Below, piece after piece: positions 1 to 9,174 of a DNA stretch of 64,000 bases. Origin of the DNA: Thiosulfativibrio zosterae (GTDB taxonomy: Bacteria > Pseudomonadota > Gammaproteobacteria > Thiomicrospirales > Thiomicrospiraceae). Below the pieces are notes generated by a model, which was not told the origin of the DNA, did not search any database, and was given only the letters and a program-made list of their open reading frames with translations. A program made the translations under genes and the position numbers. Position 1 is the stretch's first letter, and every line of letters starts with the position of its first letter. The stretch lies in assembly GCF_011398155.1 (NCBI RefSeq), contig NZ_AP021888.1, positions 1,905,501-1,969,500 on the forward strand. The letters are read 5' to 3'.

Positions 1-2
1 CT

Positions 3-653
3 ACGCCCTCTTTGCCCGACTTCTCGCAATATAAAGATGTCAAAGAAAAGAAAAAAGCCTTTTTTCAGTGGATGCTTCCCAAGATTGAAAAAGCCAATCA
101 AGATATTTTGCAAGAGCGCGCTTTTATAGAAAGAAGTACCCCCAAGAAACCTTTGTCTGCTAAATGGCAAGCACTGGTCGAAAAATATCGAATCGACCCC
201 AAAAATAAATCCCCGCAACAAATCAAATCTCTTTTGCTAAGACGCGTTGACATTATTCCGCCTTCTTTAGCGTTAGCACAAGCCGCCAATGAATCTTCTT
301 GGGGCACATCGCGTTTTGCCAAAAAAGCTTTTAACTTTTACGGGCAATGGTGTTTTACGCAGGGTTGTGGCCTGGTGCCTAACCAACGCTCGGCGGGCCT
401 AAAACACGAAGTACGCAAGTTTGAAAACCCCACCGCTTCGGTGAAAAGTTATATGCGTAACCTCAATAGTCACCCTTCGTTTAAAGCACTGCGAGATATC
501 CGCCTCAGTTTGCGCAAAGCAAACCAGCCTTTAGAGGGCAAAGCTTTGAGTGCGGGATTGTTAAGTTATTCGGAGCGTAAACAAGACTATATCAAAGAAC
601 TGAACGCCATGATTCGAGTCAACAAGCTCTCAAAATACGACTTGAAACCTTAA
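3..653 (+). CDS. Bax-like glucosaminidase-domain protein (5' end outside the window)
   Basis: Bax/FlgJ-type glucosaminidase family, thought to cut the glycan strands of peptidoglycan in the periplasm. The reading frame is open back to the window edge. The first start-like codon is a TTG at 12 with no ribosome site, so the true start and signal peptide probably lie upstream. The opening PDFSQYKDVKEKKKAFF matches the conserved block that follows the signal region in Bax proteins. The glucosaminidase core spans about residues 80-200 of the visible part, with the likely catalytic Glu in the NESSWGTSRF motif, followed by FYGQWCF and a YSERKQDY end. The MscS gene follows 25 bp later on the same strand. 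Family assignment is good; physiological role is not shown. Confidence 0.85.
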   Translation, partial: TPSLPDFSQYKDVKEKKKAFFQWMLPKIEKANQDILQERAFIERSTPKKPLSAKWQALVEKYRIDPKNKSPQQIKSLLLRRVDIIPPSLALAQAANESSWGTSRFAKKAFNFYGQWCFTQGCGLVPNQRSAGLKHEVRKFENPTASVKSYMRNLNSHPSFKALRDIRLSLRKANQPLEGKALSAGLLSYSERKQDYIKELNAMIRVNKLSKYDLKP

Positions 654-678
654 AATAACACGCCTAAAAGCGACACTT

Positions 679-1992
679 ATGACCATTACCTATCTCCAAA
701 ACTTTTTTAACACTCAGCTAACGGCAGTATTAAGCTGGGCGCAAAGCCCCAATTTTTATCTGCAGCTGGGCGCTTTAATGACAGCTTTGCTAATCGCCTG
801 GCTCACGGCAAAAGGCTTGTCCTCTAAATTAAAGTCTAGGTTTCCCGCGAGCGAGACCTCACCCGAGAACCCCGCAAATCGTCGTTTGGCTTTTTTACCG
901 CTGCCCAATATTCCAAAGCTACCTGCTCTGTTTTTACCCTTAAGCAGTCTTTTGGCTTTTGCGCTGGTGATTCACCTGTTAAATGAAAACCAAGAAGCGA
1001 GTTGGTTGATTAAGATTGCGCAAGGTTGGGCCATGATTGCGTTAATTTTTTTGATCGTGCGCGACCATGTTCAAAACGAATTTGTCAGTTTTATGCTCAA
1101 ATGGGTCGGCATACCTGTGGTGGCCTTGTATATTTTTAATATTTTAGGCCCGACCATTGGCTTGCTAGAAAGTTTTGCGGTGGATATAGGCGAAATCAAA
1201 ATTTCTTTGTATGCCGTTTTAAGATTGTTTGTATTTGGCGCCATCTTGTTTTGGTTAGGACAAATGCTCAATCGTTATGGGCAAGGGTTGATTCGCGAAA
1301 AAGGCAACCTAGACATTCGCACCAAAGAAGTCTTTGCCAAGCTGTTTGAAATTGTTCTTTATATCGTTATTTTCTTGGTTTTACTGCAAGGCGTCGGCAT
1401 AGACTTAACGGCCTTGGCGGTATTTGGTGGCGCTTTGGGGGTTGGAATAGGGTTTGGTTTGCAACAAATTGCATCCAACTTCATCTCGGGGCTGATTATT
1501 TTATTGGATAAATCCATGGCGATTGGCAACTACATCGAAATGGAAGATGGCAAAGCCGGCATCTTACGCAAACTCAATATGCGTTCTTCGTCACTGGAAA
1601 CCTACGATGGCAAAATCATCGTAATCCCCAATGAAAAATTCATCACCTCTTCTTTTACCAATTGGACGCATGACGACCCAAGACAACGCTACACCCTGAA
1701 TTTTTCGGTGGCTTATGATTCTGACATTCCGGCAATTCCTAAGTTGATATTGGATGCCATCAAGCAACACCCCCAAGTCTTGTTAGAACCAGAACTGCCG
1801 GATTGCGAAATTACCGAGTTTGCCGACTCTGGGGTTAACTTTCAGCTGGAATATTGGATGAGTGGCATTGATGATGGGCCTAATCGAGTGGGGTCTGATT
1901 TATTGATGATTATTTGGAAAACCCTACACGAAAATAATATTCAAATTCCTTTCCCACAAAGAGAAGTGCGAATTCTCAATCCTCAAAATTGA
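679..1992 (+). CDS. MscS-family mechanosensitive ion channel
   Basis: Small-conductance mechanosensitive channel of the inner membrane, expected to release solutes on hypo-osmotic shock. The 437-residue protein has several hydrophobic segments before the MscS core (about residues 30-45, 85-100, 110-130, 145-165, 175-195 and 215-240). The pore helix follows, with the Gly/Ala-rich motif FGGALGVGIGFGLQQIASNF (about 247-266), then the beta domain (KAGILRKLNMRSSSLETYDG) and the alpha/beta C-terminal domain. It is longer than E. coli MscS (286 residues) and closer in size to YbdG-type paralogues because of the extra N-terminal helices. The gene lies 25 bp after the Bax-like gene and ends just before a strong terminator. 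Confidence 0.92.
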   Translation: MTITYLQNFFNTQLTAVLSWAQSPNFYLQLGALMTALLIAWLTAKGLSSKLKSRFPASETSPENPANRRLAFLPLPNIPKLPALFLPLSSLLAFALVIHLLNENQEASWLIKIAQGWAMIALIFLIVRDHVQNEFVSFMLKWVGIPVVALYIFNILGPTIGLLESFAVDIGEIKISLYAVLRLFVFGAILFWLGQMLNRYGQGLIREKGNLDIRTKEVFAKLFEIVLYIVIFLVLLQGVGIDLTALAVFGGALGVGIGFGLQQIASNFISGLIILLDKSMAIGNYIEMEDGKAGILRKLNMRSSSLETYDGKIIVIPNEKFITSSFTNWTHDDPRQRYTLNFSVAYDSDIPAIPKLILDAIKQHPQVLLEPELPDCEITEFADSGVNFQLEYWMSGIDDGPNRVGSDLLMIIWKTLHENNIQIPFPQREVRILNPQN

Positions 1993-1997
1993 CCTGT

Positions 1998-2025
1998 AAA
2001 AAAACCGCTTAACGCGGTTTTTTTA
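1998..2025 (+). terminator. Rho-independent terminator after the MscS gene
   Basis: The stem AAAAACCGC / GCGGTTTTT closes a short TTAA loop and is followed by a T run. It lies directly after the MscS stop. An A run precedes the stem, so it may also terminate the opposing 92-residue gene. Confidence 0.85.
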
Positions 2026-2043
2026 ACTCAGCTGACTGTAAAA

Positions 2044-2322
2044 TTACATTTTTGTGTGAATTTTATGCAAAATTAAATCACGAATAATCTGATCCACCGC
2101 TTGGTCAAAAGTGTAATCTGGATTGGTTAAGGTGAATACATTGTGCGATGAAACCACCTTGTGACGAATGTATTGCGAATGTTTATTAGCGACCATTTTT
2201 TCACCTAAAGAGTTTAAATAGGTTTCGTCTGTGCTGATGGTTTTAAAGGTTGGATGCCCGTGATGGCCAAGTACAATTAAAACATGATCATTGGGGTCTT
2301 CGGGTCTGTTCGCAAATAACAT
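2044..2322 (-). CDS. Conserved-looking hypothetical protein, 92 residues
   Basis: I do not recognise this family. The protein is soluble, His-rich and without a signal peptide. It contains HVLIVLGHHGHPTFKTIS near the N-terminus and an amphipathic C-terminal helix (DQAVDQIIRDLILHKI). It is accepted as real because an AAGGAG ribosome site lies 5 bp before the ATG (GGAGTAAACCATG), it fills the space between two other genes, and it shares a terminator with the convergent MscS gene. The His cluster could bind metal, but nothing in the context supports a function. Confidence 0.65.
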   Translation of the reverse strand: MLFANRPEDPNDHVLIVLGHHGHPTFKTISTDETYLNSLGEKMVANKHSQYIRHKVVSSHNVFTLTNPDYTFDQAVDQIIRDLILHKIHTKM

Positions 2323-2430
2323 GGTTTACTCCTTGATTTTATGCTTGTCAGTATAAGAGATTCATTATAAAAAGCAATGCTTCTAAACCGATATAAGCTG
2401 ACAAAACCTGACGAGTCTTAAACGTGCTAA

Positions 2431-2454
2431 ATTTTAACCAGGCCTGGTTAAAAT
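2431..2454. repeat. Dispersed ACCAGGCCTGGT palindrome, copy 1
   Basis: A perfect 24-bp palindrome with the core ACCAGGCCTGGT at 2437-2448 and flanks ATTTTA/TAAAAT. It lies between the 92-residue gene and the DUF4136 lipoprotein gene, about 45 bp before the latter's start. The same core recurs exactly at 4803, 11368, 21298, 38388 and 50263. Confidence 0.85.
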
Positions 2455-2495
2455 TAGGTCTAAAATAAGGTTAAACTTTAAAAATTGGATGCCAT

Positions 2496-3068
2496 ATGAA
2501 ACTCAACTTTCTTTACCCCGCTTTAATCCTATCCGCCCTGACTTTAACTGGCTGTAGCCAAATTCCGGTGAATCAAGATTACGACAGCAAAGCCACTTTT
2601 ACAGCGCTAACACAATTTCAGTGGTTGCCCGAAAACCAACAGGTTGAACCCACTGCCAAGAGTTTTGCAACCCAAAACCCTTTATTGGCAAAGCGCATAG
2701 AAAATGCCATCATCCAAGAAATTCAAGCTAAAGGATTAACCTTTAGCACAGAATCTGCCAATGCCTATGTCACTTACCATGTGTCTAGTCAAAGTAAATT
2801 ACGCACGGTGCCCGCTTCTACCACCATCGGCTTTGGTATAGGCAGCTGGGGTCGCTACGGCGGCATAGGTTTTCAAAGTGGCCAAGATATTCAGGAATAT
2901 GATGAAGGTAAAATTCAAATTGATATTTTAGATAGCAATGGTCAACTTATGTGGCGCGGCATCAGCCCCACACGGATAGTCGAACAAAGCTCGCCAGAAA
3001 AAACCACCGAGTTTATTAATGAAGTGGTGAAAAAAATATTGGCGCAATTCCCGCCCCAAAAATCTTAA
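2496..3068 (+). CDS. DUF4136 family outer-membrane lipoprotein
   Basis: Predicted lipoprotein with a signal peptide and the lipobox LTGC (Cys at residue 20). The mature part begins QIPVNQDYDSKATFTALTQFQWLP, the usual DUF4136 opening (an Asp-Tyr start, then a Phe/Tyr-x-Trp motif). A Gly-rich stretch, GFGIGSWGRYGGIGFQSG, lies in the middle. The conserved ending has ILDSNGQLMWRG and an amphipathic helix EFINEVVKKILAQFPP. Length (190) is normal for the family. Function is unknown. It stands alone between a dispersed palindrome and a bidirectional terminator. Confidence 0.88.
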   Translation: MKLNFLYPALILSALTLTGCSQIPVNQDYDSKATFTALTQFQWLPENQQVEPTAKSFATQNPLLAKRIENAIIQEIQAKGLTFSTESANAYVTYHVSSQSKLRTVPASTTIGFGIGSWGRYGGIGFQSGQDIQEYDEGKIQIDILDSNGQLMWRGISPTRIVEQSSPEKTTEFINEVVKKILAQFPPQKS

Positions 3069-3085
3069 ATATTTTTCTCCACCAA

Positions 3086-3115
3086 CAAAAAAGCCCAGAT
3101 TAACTGGGCGTTTTT
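3086..3115. terminator. Bidirectional terminator between the DUF4136 gene and ybiT
   Basis: The stem GCCCAG / CTGGGC with an ATTAA loop is flanked by an A run on the left and a T run on the right. It can therefore stop transcription of both convergent genes. Confidence 0.8.
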
Positions 3116-3136
3116 AGGTGAATCTGTTTTTAACGC

Positions 3137-4723
3137 TTAAACCAGCGTTTCTAAATAAGATTCGTAAGTGCCGTGATAAATATCCAAACCTTTTTCACTC
3201 ATCACCAATAATCTTGTCGCCAAAGACGAAACAAACTCTCGGTCATGCGATACAAAAATAATCGTACCTGGATAATCTTCTAAAGCTTGGTTTAACGACT
3301 CAATAGATTCCATGTCTAAATGGTTAGTTGGCTCATCCAAAACCAAAATATTGGGTTTTTGTAACATCAACTTACCAAACAACATACGCCCCTGCTCGCC
3401 CCCAGACAAGACTTTGACTTTTTTATCGATGTCTTTTTGAGAAAACAGCATTTTGCCCAAAATGCCACGCACCACTTGTTCGTCATCATTAGGTGCTTTC
3501 CATTGCGTCATCCAATCCAATAGGCTCATGTTTTCTTCAAAATCATGCGCATGGTCCTGAGCGTAATAGCCAATACTGGCATTTTCAGACCACTTAACCA
3601 CACCACCATTCAAAGGCGTGTCACCCACCAAGGTTTTTAAGAAGGTGGTTTTACCTATGCCGTTTGGCCCTATGACTGCTAATTTTTCGCCCACTTCAAG
3701 CATCATGCTGAGGTTTTTGAAAATGACCTGGTCGTCATAAGACTTAGAAATATTTTCCAATTCCAAGGCTAAGCGGAATAGCTTTTTGTCTTGCTCAAAA
3801 CGAATAAATGGGTTTACACGGCTAGAAGGCTTCACCTCAGTCAATTCAATTTTATCAATCAATTTAGCACGAGAAGTCGCTTGTTTGGCTTTAGACGCGT
3901 TGGCAGAGAAACGACTCACAAAGGTTTTAAGTTCGTTAATCTGAGCTTGTTTTTTGGCATTGTCAGACAATAAACGTTCACGCGCTTGCGTGGCAGCAAA
4001 CATATATTGGTCATAGTTACCAGGATAAACACGCAGTTCGCCATAATCCAAATCCGCCATGTGCGTACAGACAGAATTCAAAAAGTGACGGTCGTGGGAG
4101 ATGATGATCATGGTTGACTTACGCTCATTCAACACATCTTCTAACCAACGAATGGTGTTAATGTCCAAGTTGTTGGTTGGCTCGTCGAGCAATAAAATAT
4201 CTGGATCAGAAAAAAGTGCTTGCGCCAACAAGACGCGTAACTTCCAACCCGGCGCCACTTCAGACATAGGGCCATAATGTTGTTCAACCGGAATATCCAA
4301 GCCCAGTAGTAATTCACCGGCACGAGATTCAGCGGTGTAACCATCCATCTCACCAAACTCAACCTCTAGGTCAGCGACTTTTAAACCATCTTCTTCGGTC
4401 ATTTCGGCCAAACCATAAATGCGATCTCGATCTTGTTTCACTTCCCAAAGACGCGGATTACCCATGATGACGGTATCAACCACACTGAAATTTTCGTAAG
4501 CAAATTGATCCTGTTTCAGTTTACCCAAAACATCATTGGGGTCTAATGAAACATTGCCCGCCGAAGGCTCTAAGTCGCCACCTAATATTTTCATAAAGGT
4601 TGACTTACCGCATCCATTAGCGCCGATAAGACCGTAACGATTGCCTTCGCCAAATTTGACCGAAATATTTTCAAACAATGGCTTTTCGCCAAATTGCATG
4701 GTGATGTTTGCTGTTGAAATCAA
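3137..4723 (-). CDS. ybiT: ABC-F family ATPase, YbiT type
   Basis: Soluble ABC-F protein with two ATPase domains and no membrane part; the family acts on ribosomes. At 528 residues it matches E. coli YbiT (530), with near-identical opening [20 protein letters not shown]. Walker A motifs are GANGCGKST (about 35-43) and GPNGIGKTT (about 352-360). The first signature is the degenerate VAPGWKLR seen in YbiT and the second is canonical LSGGEQGR. Walker B motifs are [13 protein letters not shown] and [13 protein letters not shown]. The inter-domain linker (about 245-320) is charged and helical, as expected for the P-site tRNA-interaction motif. Subfamily assignment is strong. The exact ribosomal role is not evident here. 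Confidence 0.95.
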   Translation of the reverse strand: MISTANITMQFGEKPLFENISVKFGEGNRYGLIGANGCGKSTFMKILGGDLEPSAGNVSLDPNDVLGKLKQDQFAYENFSVVDTVIMGNPRLWEVKQDRDRIYGLAEMTEEDGLKVADLEVEFGEMDGYTAESRAGELLLGLDIPVEQHYGPMSEVAPGWKLRVLLAQALFSDPDILLLDEPTNNLDINTIRWLEDVLNERKSTMIIISHDRHFLNSVCTHMADLDYGELRVYPGNYDQYMFAATQARERLLSDNAKKQAQINELKTFVSRFSANASKAKQATSRAKLIDKIELTEVKPSSRVNPFIRFEQDKKLFRLALELENISKSYDDQVIFKNLSMMLEVGEKLAVIGPNGIGKTTFLKTLVGDTPLNGGVVKWSENASIGYYAQDHAHDFEENMSLLDWMTQWKAPNDDEQVVRGILGKMLFSQKDIDKKVKVLSGGEQGRMLFGKLMLQKPNILVLDEPTNHLDMESIESLNQALEDYPGTIIFVSHDREFVSSLATRLLVMSEKGLDIYHGTYESYLETLV

Positions 4724-4802
4724 AGCAGAATCCTTAAAATTATTAACCTATTGAAATTGGGGCGTATTTTGCCATATTTAAGGTAATTTATGGGTAAATT
4801 TG

Positions 4803-4814
4803 ACCAGGCCTGGT
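4803..4814. repeat. Dispersed ACCAGGCCTGGT palindrome, copy 2
   Basis: Exact core, extended to a 16-bp palindrome TGACCAGGCCTGGTCA (4801-4816) with AT-rich flanks. It lies in the 208-bp space between the divergent ybiT and ldhA genes. Confidence 0.85.
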
Positions 4815-4931
4815 CATTTTTAGGCAAAAAAGGGCTCAATTGCTGAGAAATTAGCGCGACGACCCACCCCAAGTGACGATTCAGTGTGTTAATATTTTGC
4901 TCATCACTGTTTCGGCACTTAGGAGTCCATC

Positions 4932-5936
4932 ATGAAAGTTGCTTTTTTCAGCACCACCAAAACCGATAAACGCGTCTTTAATGAACACCTAAAACCCACC
5001 TCTAACCTCGAAGTGACCTATTTTGATGCTCATCTCAATCCCCACACGGCTTTATTAGCACAGGGTTTTGATGCCATTTGCGCCTTTGTAAATGACGATC
5101 TCTCTGCGCCAGTGCTACAAGAACTTGCTGATTATGGCATTCGACTCATCACTTTACGTTGTGCAGGGTTTAATAATATCGATCGTGATAAGGCCGCAGA
5201 ACTGGGTATTATGGTACTGCGCGTGCCTGCCTATTCGCCCATGGCGGTAGCAGAACATGCAGTGGCTTTAATGATGGCTTTAAATCGCAAAACCCATCGT
5301 GCTTATAGCCGAGTCAGAGACAGTAACTTTACCCTAGAAGGTTTACTAGGATTTGATATGTTTGGTAAAACGGCTGGCGTTGTGGGCACGGGACGCATCG
5401 GGCAAGAGTTAATTCGTATTTTAAAAGGGTTTGGCATGACGGTTTTGGCCTACGACCCTTTCCCGAATGAGCAGGCTAAAATTTATGGTGCAGATTATGT
5501 CACGCTTGAGGAACTCTATGCCGAGTCAGACATTATTAGCTTTCATGTGCCTTTACTGCCCTCTACCGAACACATGATTAACGCCCAAACACTGGCCACC
5601 ATGAAAGATGGCGTGATGATTATTAACACCAGTCGCGGCGCACTGATGCAAGCTGAAGACTTGGTGGAAGCCCTTAAATCCCGCAAGGTGGGTTATTTGG
5701 GCATTGATGTCTATGAGCAAGAAGAAAACCTCTTTTTTGAAGACCATTCCGAAGAAATTATTGATGATGATATCTTCGAACGCTTGATTACTTTCCCGAA
5801 TGTTTTAATCACGGCGCATCAAGCATTTTTTACCCAAGAAGCGTTGGATAATATCAGCCAAACCACTTTACAAAACCTGCAAGATTTTATGGCAGGACAC
5901 CCCAATCCTCATAACTGTGTTCTATGTGAGCGCTAA
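4932..5936 (+). CDS. ldhA: D-lactate dehydrogenase (NAD-dependent 2-hydroxyacid dehydrogenase)
   Basis: Cytoplasmic enzyme reducing pyruvate to D-lactate with NADH. The 334 residues agree with LdhA (about 330). The Rossmann motif is GVVGTGRIGQ (about 150-159). Catalytic residues of the family are visible: Arg in NTSRGALM, Glu in DVYEQEENLFFED, and His in ITAHQAFFT near the C-terminus. The substrate-site block LRCAGFNNID is typical of D-LDH. The block EQEENLFFEDHS favours D-lactate dehydrogenase over other 2-hydroxyacid dehydrogenases. An AGGAG site precedes the ATG. Two lipoprotein genes follow with gaps of about 10 bp, so they may be co-transcribed. Confidence 0.92.
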   Translation: MKVAFFSTTKTDKRVFNEHLKPTSNLEVTYFDAHLNPHTALLAQGFDAICAFVNDDLSAPVLQELADYGIRLITLRCAGFNNIDRDKAAELGIMVLRVPAYSPMAVAEHAVALMMALNRKTHRAYSRVRDSNFTLEGLLGFDMFGKTAGVVGTGRIGQELIRILKGFGMTVLAYDPFPNEQAKIYGADYVTLEELYAESDIISFHVPLLPSTEHMINAQTLATMKDGVMIINTSRGALMQAEDLVEALKSRKVGYLGIDVYEQEENLFFEDHSEEIIDDDIFERLITFPNVLITAHQAFFTQEALDNISQTTLQNLQDFMAGHPNPHNCVLCER

Positions 5937-5948
5937 AGTGTTAATCCT

Positions 5949-6956
5949 ATGAAAAAATCTCTACCAGCTCTTCTCGCCCTCGTGGCATCTTCTCTATTTT
6001 TAAATGGTTGTTCCACCCAAATGAAGGTGCGCAGCATTGAACCGGCCGAAGTGGATAGAGCCGCCTCTTTAAAACGCATTGCGGTGCTGGACTTTAAAGC
6101 GGATTCTCCCGGGTTGAGTGGCAAAATACAAACCAGCCTGTCTCAAAAACAAATCGAAGGCCAAACTTTTTTTACCGTGGTTGACCGCAAAAACCTAGAT
6201 AACACTTTAAAAGAACAAAAGCTGCAATATAGTGGACTCGTGCAAGAAAAACAATCCGTTGAACTCGGTGAAATGCTGGGCGCTCAAGCCTTAATTTCTG
6301 GTGAGATAACTTCTGCCACGCACAGCGACAGTCGCTATTATGAAAAACGCTACCGTTGTTTAGACAAAGCCTGTAAGCAAATGCAAGAATATGCAGTGCA
6401 TTGCACCAGCCGCACCTTTCATTTAGGCGCAACTGTGCAAATGGTGGATGTTCAGCGCGGCGATATTGTGACCAGTCAATCCTTGGCACAACAAAGCGAT
6501 TATAAACATTGCCAAGACGATAACCGCAACCTGCCCAGTGAATCTCAAGTGCTAGACCAATTAGCCAATCGCATGGCCAATAACTTTACTCGCAAACTGA
6601 CGCCAAATTACATTTATCGCTCGCTAGACTTGCTCGATGACCCAGACATTGATTACAGCAGCCAACAAAAGAAAACCCTTGAAAGCAGCTTGGCGTTTAT
6701 CGAAGCCAATCGATTAGATAAGGCAGAAACCCTGCTGGGTGAGCTGTTTCAAAGCACAGGTGGCAAATCCTATGTGGCTGCCTATAATTTAGGGGCGGTT
6801 TACGAAGCCTTGGGGCAATATGATGAGGCAAAAACTTATTACAACATTGCCGATCAATTACAAACAGAACCGGTTGATGAAATTAATGCCGCAGTGAATC
6901 GAATAGACAGTGTTATCCAAAAGCGTGAAGCCGCTCTACAGCAAATCAGTCGCTGA
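5949..6956 (+). CDS. CsgG-like lipoprotein with C-terminal TPR segment
   Basis: Predicted outer-membrane lipoprotein: signal peptide with lipobox LNGC (Cys 21). Residues about 35-210 show the CsgG/HfaB-like pattern: RIAVLDFKADSPG, FFTVVDRKNLDNTLKEQKLQYSG, and LGAQALISGEI. The C-terminal third (about 235-320) contains TPR-like helices (AYNLGAVYEALGQYDEAKTYYNIAD). The middle is unusually Cys-rich (YRCLDKACKQ, VHCTSRT, KHCQDD), so disulfides in the periplasm are possible. CsgG forms a secretion pore in curli systems, but no curli genes are present, so the role is open. It lies between ldhA and an LPP20 lipoprotein with gaps of 12 and 10 bp. Confidence 0.8.
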   Translation: MKKSLPALLALVASSLFLNGCSTQMKVRSIEPAEVDRAASLKRIAVLDFKADSPGLSGKIQTSLSQKQIEGQTFFTVVDRKNLDNTLKEQKLQYSGLVQEKQSVELGEMLGAQALISGEITSATHSDSRYYEKRYRCLDKACKQMQEYAVHCTSRTFHLGATVQMVDVQRGDIVTSQSLAQQSDYKHCQDDNRNLPSESQVLDQLANRMANNFTRKLTPNYIYRSLDLLDDPDIDYSSQQKKTLESSLAFIEANRLDKAETLLGELFQSTGGKSYVAAYNLGAVYEALGQYDEAKTYYNIADQLQTEPVDEINAAVNRIDSVIQKREAALQQISR

Positions 6957-6966
6957 GGTTGCCATC

Positions 6967-7986
6967 ATGAAAACGCATTTAGCCTCACCTTTATTTGCTT
7001 TAAGTCTCCTGTCGTTAGCTTTAATGGGTTGCCAATCAAGCCCTGAAAAACCCAGCTCTGTAGCACCCACATTGATTTCAGCCCAACCCAGCTGGGTACT
7101 ACAACCACCCACGGATACAGCCGCGGCTCTGTATGGGGTTGGTTCGGGTAAAAACCGTACTGACGCCATTCAAAATGCCCTAGCGGATTTAACCGCTAAA
7201 TTAGGCGTAAAGGTGAATGCACAATTTACCTCACAGCTGACCGTGAAAAACCGTGGCTTTGAATGGGTGAAACAAGATGCACAAAAAACGGTTTCCACGC
7301 AAAATGAAACCATCACTTTATCGCAATATGATGTGGTCGACACTTACCAACCCTTGCCAACTCAGGTAACGGTATTGGTTAAAACCGACAGGCAACGCTT
7401 AGCGCAAGACACGCAATCATCCTTACAAAAAGCGATAGCTTCTGCGCCTTGGCAGCAAACCAATTGGCAAACCCAAGGGGTCATCACCCATTATCAATTA
7501 GCGGAAAAAACCCTAAGCGCTCTACCCCAATACCAGCGTGAATTGTCGCTGTTAAAAACGCTCACACCGCAGCAAGATTTTAACGACCTAGATGCTTATC
7601 CCAGCTTAGTTGAAAAAACTTTTTTAGCCGCTCAAGCGGCGCTGAGTTTTGAAGTGGTCGCCAAAGATAAAATCAGTCAACCCTATGCCGAACGGCTAAA
7701 ACAACACTTAGCATCTGCTCAGTTATTAGCCTCTCCAGCGAGCGCTAGATTGGAAGTCAGCGTTTCGCAAACAACGGATAGTGCTTATGAGTTTAAAGTC
7801 GTCAGAGCAAATCTACAGTTGAATGCCTACGAAAAATCAGGGTTACAAGCGGGTCGTCAATTTCAAATTAAGGGTCAAGGTTTGCAGGAATCACAAGCAC
7901 AGAATCAGGCCTTGTTACGCTTTGAACAACAATTACAGCAAACCCCGCTCATGGAGTTGCTCGGGATTAAACCGGTTTCACAGTAA
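6967..7986 (+). CDS. LPP20 family lipoprotein
   Basis: Outer-membrane lipoprotein of 339 residues. I chose the ATG at 6967, which begins a clean signal peptide MKTHLASPLFALSLLSLALMGC with the Cys at 22; the upstream in-frame start lies inside the previous gene. The LPP20 domain (about 40-150) has PSWVLQPP, LYGVGSGKNRTDAIQNALADLTAKLGVKV (read in two parts) and a strand-rich end TQVTVLVKTDRQRL. The rest has no motif I recognise. LPP20 proteins occur with CsgG-like and Flg-type accessory lipoproteins in several bacteria. The pairing here, 10 bp after a CsgG-like gene, suggests that both act in one outer-membrane assembly (inference). Confidence 0.8.
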   Translation: MKTHLASPLFALSLLSLALMGCQSSPEKPSSVAPTLISAQPSWVLQPPTDTAAALYGVGSGKNRTDAIQNALADLTAKLGVKVNAQFTSQLTVKNRGFEWVKQDAQKTVSTQNETITLSQYDVVDTYQPLPTQVTVLVKTDRQRLAQDTQSSLQKAIASAPWQQTNWQTQGVITHYQLAEKTLSALPQYQRELSLLKTLTPQQDFNDLDAYPSLVEKTFLAAQAALSFEVVAKDKISQPYAERLKQHLASAQLLASPASARLEVSVSQTTDSAYEFKVVRANLQLNAYEKSGLQAGRQFQIKGQGLQESQAQNQALLRFEQQLQQTPLMELLGIKPVSQ

Positions 7987-8004
7987 GCGTTTTTATTTTT
8001 AGAA

Positions 8005-8036
8005 AAGAAAAAACCAGCGCAAGGCTGGTTTTCTTA
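8005..8036. terminator. Bidirectional terminator between convergent lipoprotein clusters
   Basis: The stem AAAACCAGC / GCTGGTTTT with flanking A and T tracts lies between the LPP20 gene and the oppositely oriented coiled-coil gene. Confidence 0.8.
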
Positions 8037-8064
8037 TTTTGAGTAAACACTGTTTTTTGCCATG

Positions 8065-8370
8065 TCATGGATATGCGTAGCGCTTATCCGTGGGGGGCAT
8101 TTCGGGATTTTTAGCAGCCTTCATTTGCTTAGCTTGTTGCTTGACCAAGAGCTCAACTTGCTGCTTTAATTCCTCTACTTGTTTCAAGCCATCCGACATT
8201 TCTGTCAAAGACTTTTTTTGAGCGGAACTTTGCTGCTTAATAATATTGTCTTGTTTAGCGACTTTATTCTCTAAAATCCGCACTCGGGTACTGATACTGG
8301 CGGCGTCTGCCACTGGATACCAGAGCAATAAGCCAATCAGCAACCAACTGCTTAATTGTATTTTTTTCAT
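8065..8370 (-). CDS. Small exported coiled-coil protein
   Basis: A 101-residue protein. The ATG at 8370 is preferred over an upstream in-frame codon because GGGAG lies 8 bp before it and it starts a classical signal peptide (MKKIQLSSWLLIGLLLWYPVADA). The mature part is a continuous heptad-like coiled coil (ISTRVRILENKVAKQD through LVKQQAKQMKAAK), ending in a short tail with Tyr-Ala-Tyr-Pro. The design resembles trimeric or dimeric periplasmic coiled coils such as the YbgF/CpoB N-terminus, but I cannot assign a family. It is last in the minus-strand lipoprotein series, 84 bp after the FlgP-like gene. Confidence 0.7.
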   Translation of the reverse strand: MKKIQLSSWLLIGLLLWYPVADAASISTRVRILENKVAKQDNIIKQQSSAQKKSLTEMSDGLKQVEELKQQVELLVKQQAKQMKAAKNPEMPPTDKRYAYP

Positions 8371-8454
8371 TACGATTCTCCCTAACAAGAACCTGTCTTT
8401 TTCTTTCATAAAGTTTTGATTCTTAGCTGACCGCTGGAATTAACTTTGTGACAA

Positions 8455-9093
8455 TTAATATCCACCGAGTGAACGACATTTCATGCCTTGTCCACATAAT
8501 TCAGCGGCATCCACCGGCTCTTTATAACAAGATCCATCTGTGCAGCTGCTATAAACAAAGGTGTTTCTAAAGAAGCTTTGGTCAATATAAACTTCTAATA
8601 CGGTTTCGTAGTTATTGTCTGCCATAGGGGTGATAGAAACCACTCGGGCACCACGCACCATTGCATTCACTCTGGCTCTAAAACTGTCATTTTTGGCCGT
8701 TAAGGTAGAAACTGCTGTATTACTGTCTACTTTAATACCATATAACTGTTCTGCCAAAGCACGATACGCATCCAGCTTAGAAGAACGGATTGCCATTAAG
8801 CGTCTTTGTCCTGGTGTATAGGCTTCATAAGTGCTTTCGGCACCATAACCGATACCGGTAATTTTGATAAGTTCTGGTTCAACCACTCTTTGAGGCATAG
8901 TTTGCATTGGTTCGGGTGCAGGCTGGGCCATAGTCGGCTGAGGTGCCGAATTGGCAACATTTTGATGCACTTCTTGATAAATGACTTGTTTACTGGCATC
9001 GTCTTGCGCAGATTTATCTGAATTGAACATACATCCACTTAAAACAATAGCACTGGCCAATCCAGTCACCATTAATATCATCTGTTTTTTCAT
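8455..9093 (-). CDS. FlgP-like LPP20 lipoprotein
   Basis: Lipoprotein of 212 residues (ATG at 9093; a GTG one codon earlier is in frame but less likely). The lipobox is LSGC near residue 20. After a Pro/Gln-rich linker, residues about 70-180 carry the LPP20 signature in the form typical of FlgP: ITGIGYGAEST, GQRRLMAIRSSKLDAYRALAE, QLYGIKVDSNTAVS, VNAMVRGARVVSITPM and YETVLEVYID. The C-terminal tail has four Cys (SCTDGSC, ELCGQGMKC), so disulfides are likely. In Vibrio, FlgP is an outer-membrane protein needed for flagellar assembly. No flagellar gene is present here, so that role is not established. Confidence 0.78.
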   Translation of the reverse strand: MKKQMILMVTGLASAIVLSGCMFNSDKSAQDDASKQVIYQEVHQNVANSAPQPTMAQPAPEPMQTMPQRVVEPELIKITGIGYGAESTYEAYTPGQRRLMAIRSSKLDAYRALAEQLYGIKVDSNTAVSTLTAKNDSFRARVNAMVRGARVVSITPMADNNYETVLEVYIDQSFFRNTFVYSSCTDGSCYKEPVDAAELCGQGMKCRSLGGY

Positions 9094-9174
9094 CACAGTT
9101 TCTCCGTTTTACTCAAAATAAGAAGGTTGTGGCGACTCTCAATAAATCACCTTAGTAGTTTGATGCTTCATCCT

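Noticed and set aside
5949-7986. A curli secretion system, suggested by the CsgG-like protein
   Set aside because: No csgA/B repeats, csgE, csgF or csgD-type regulator are present, and the protein has an added TPR segment unlike CsgG.
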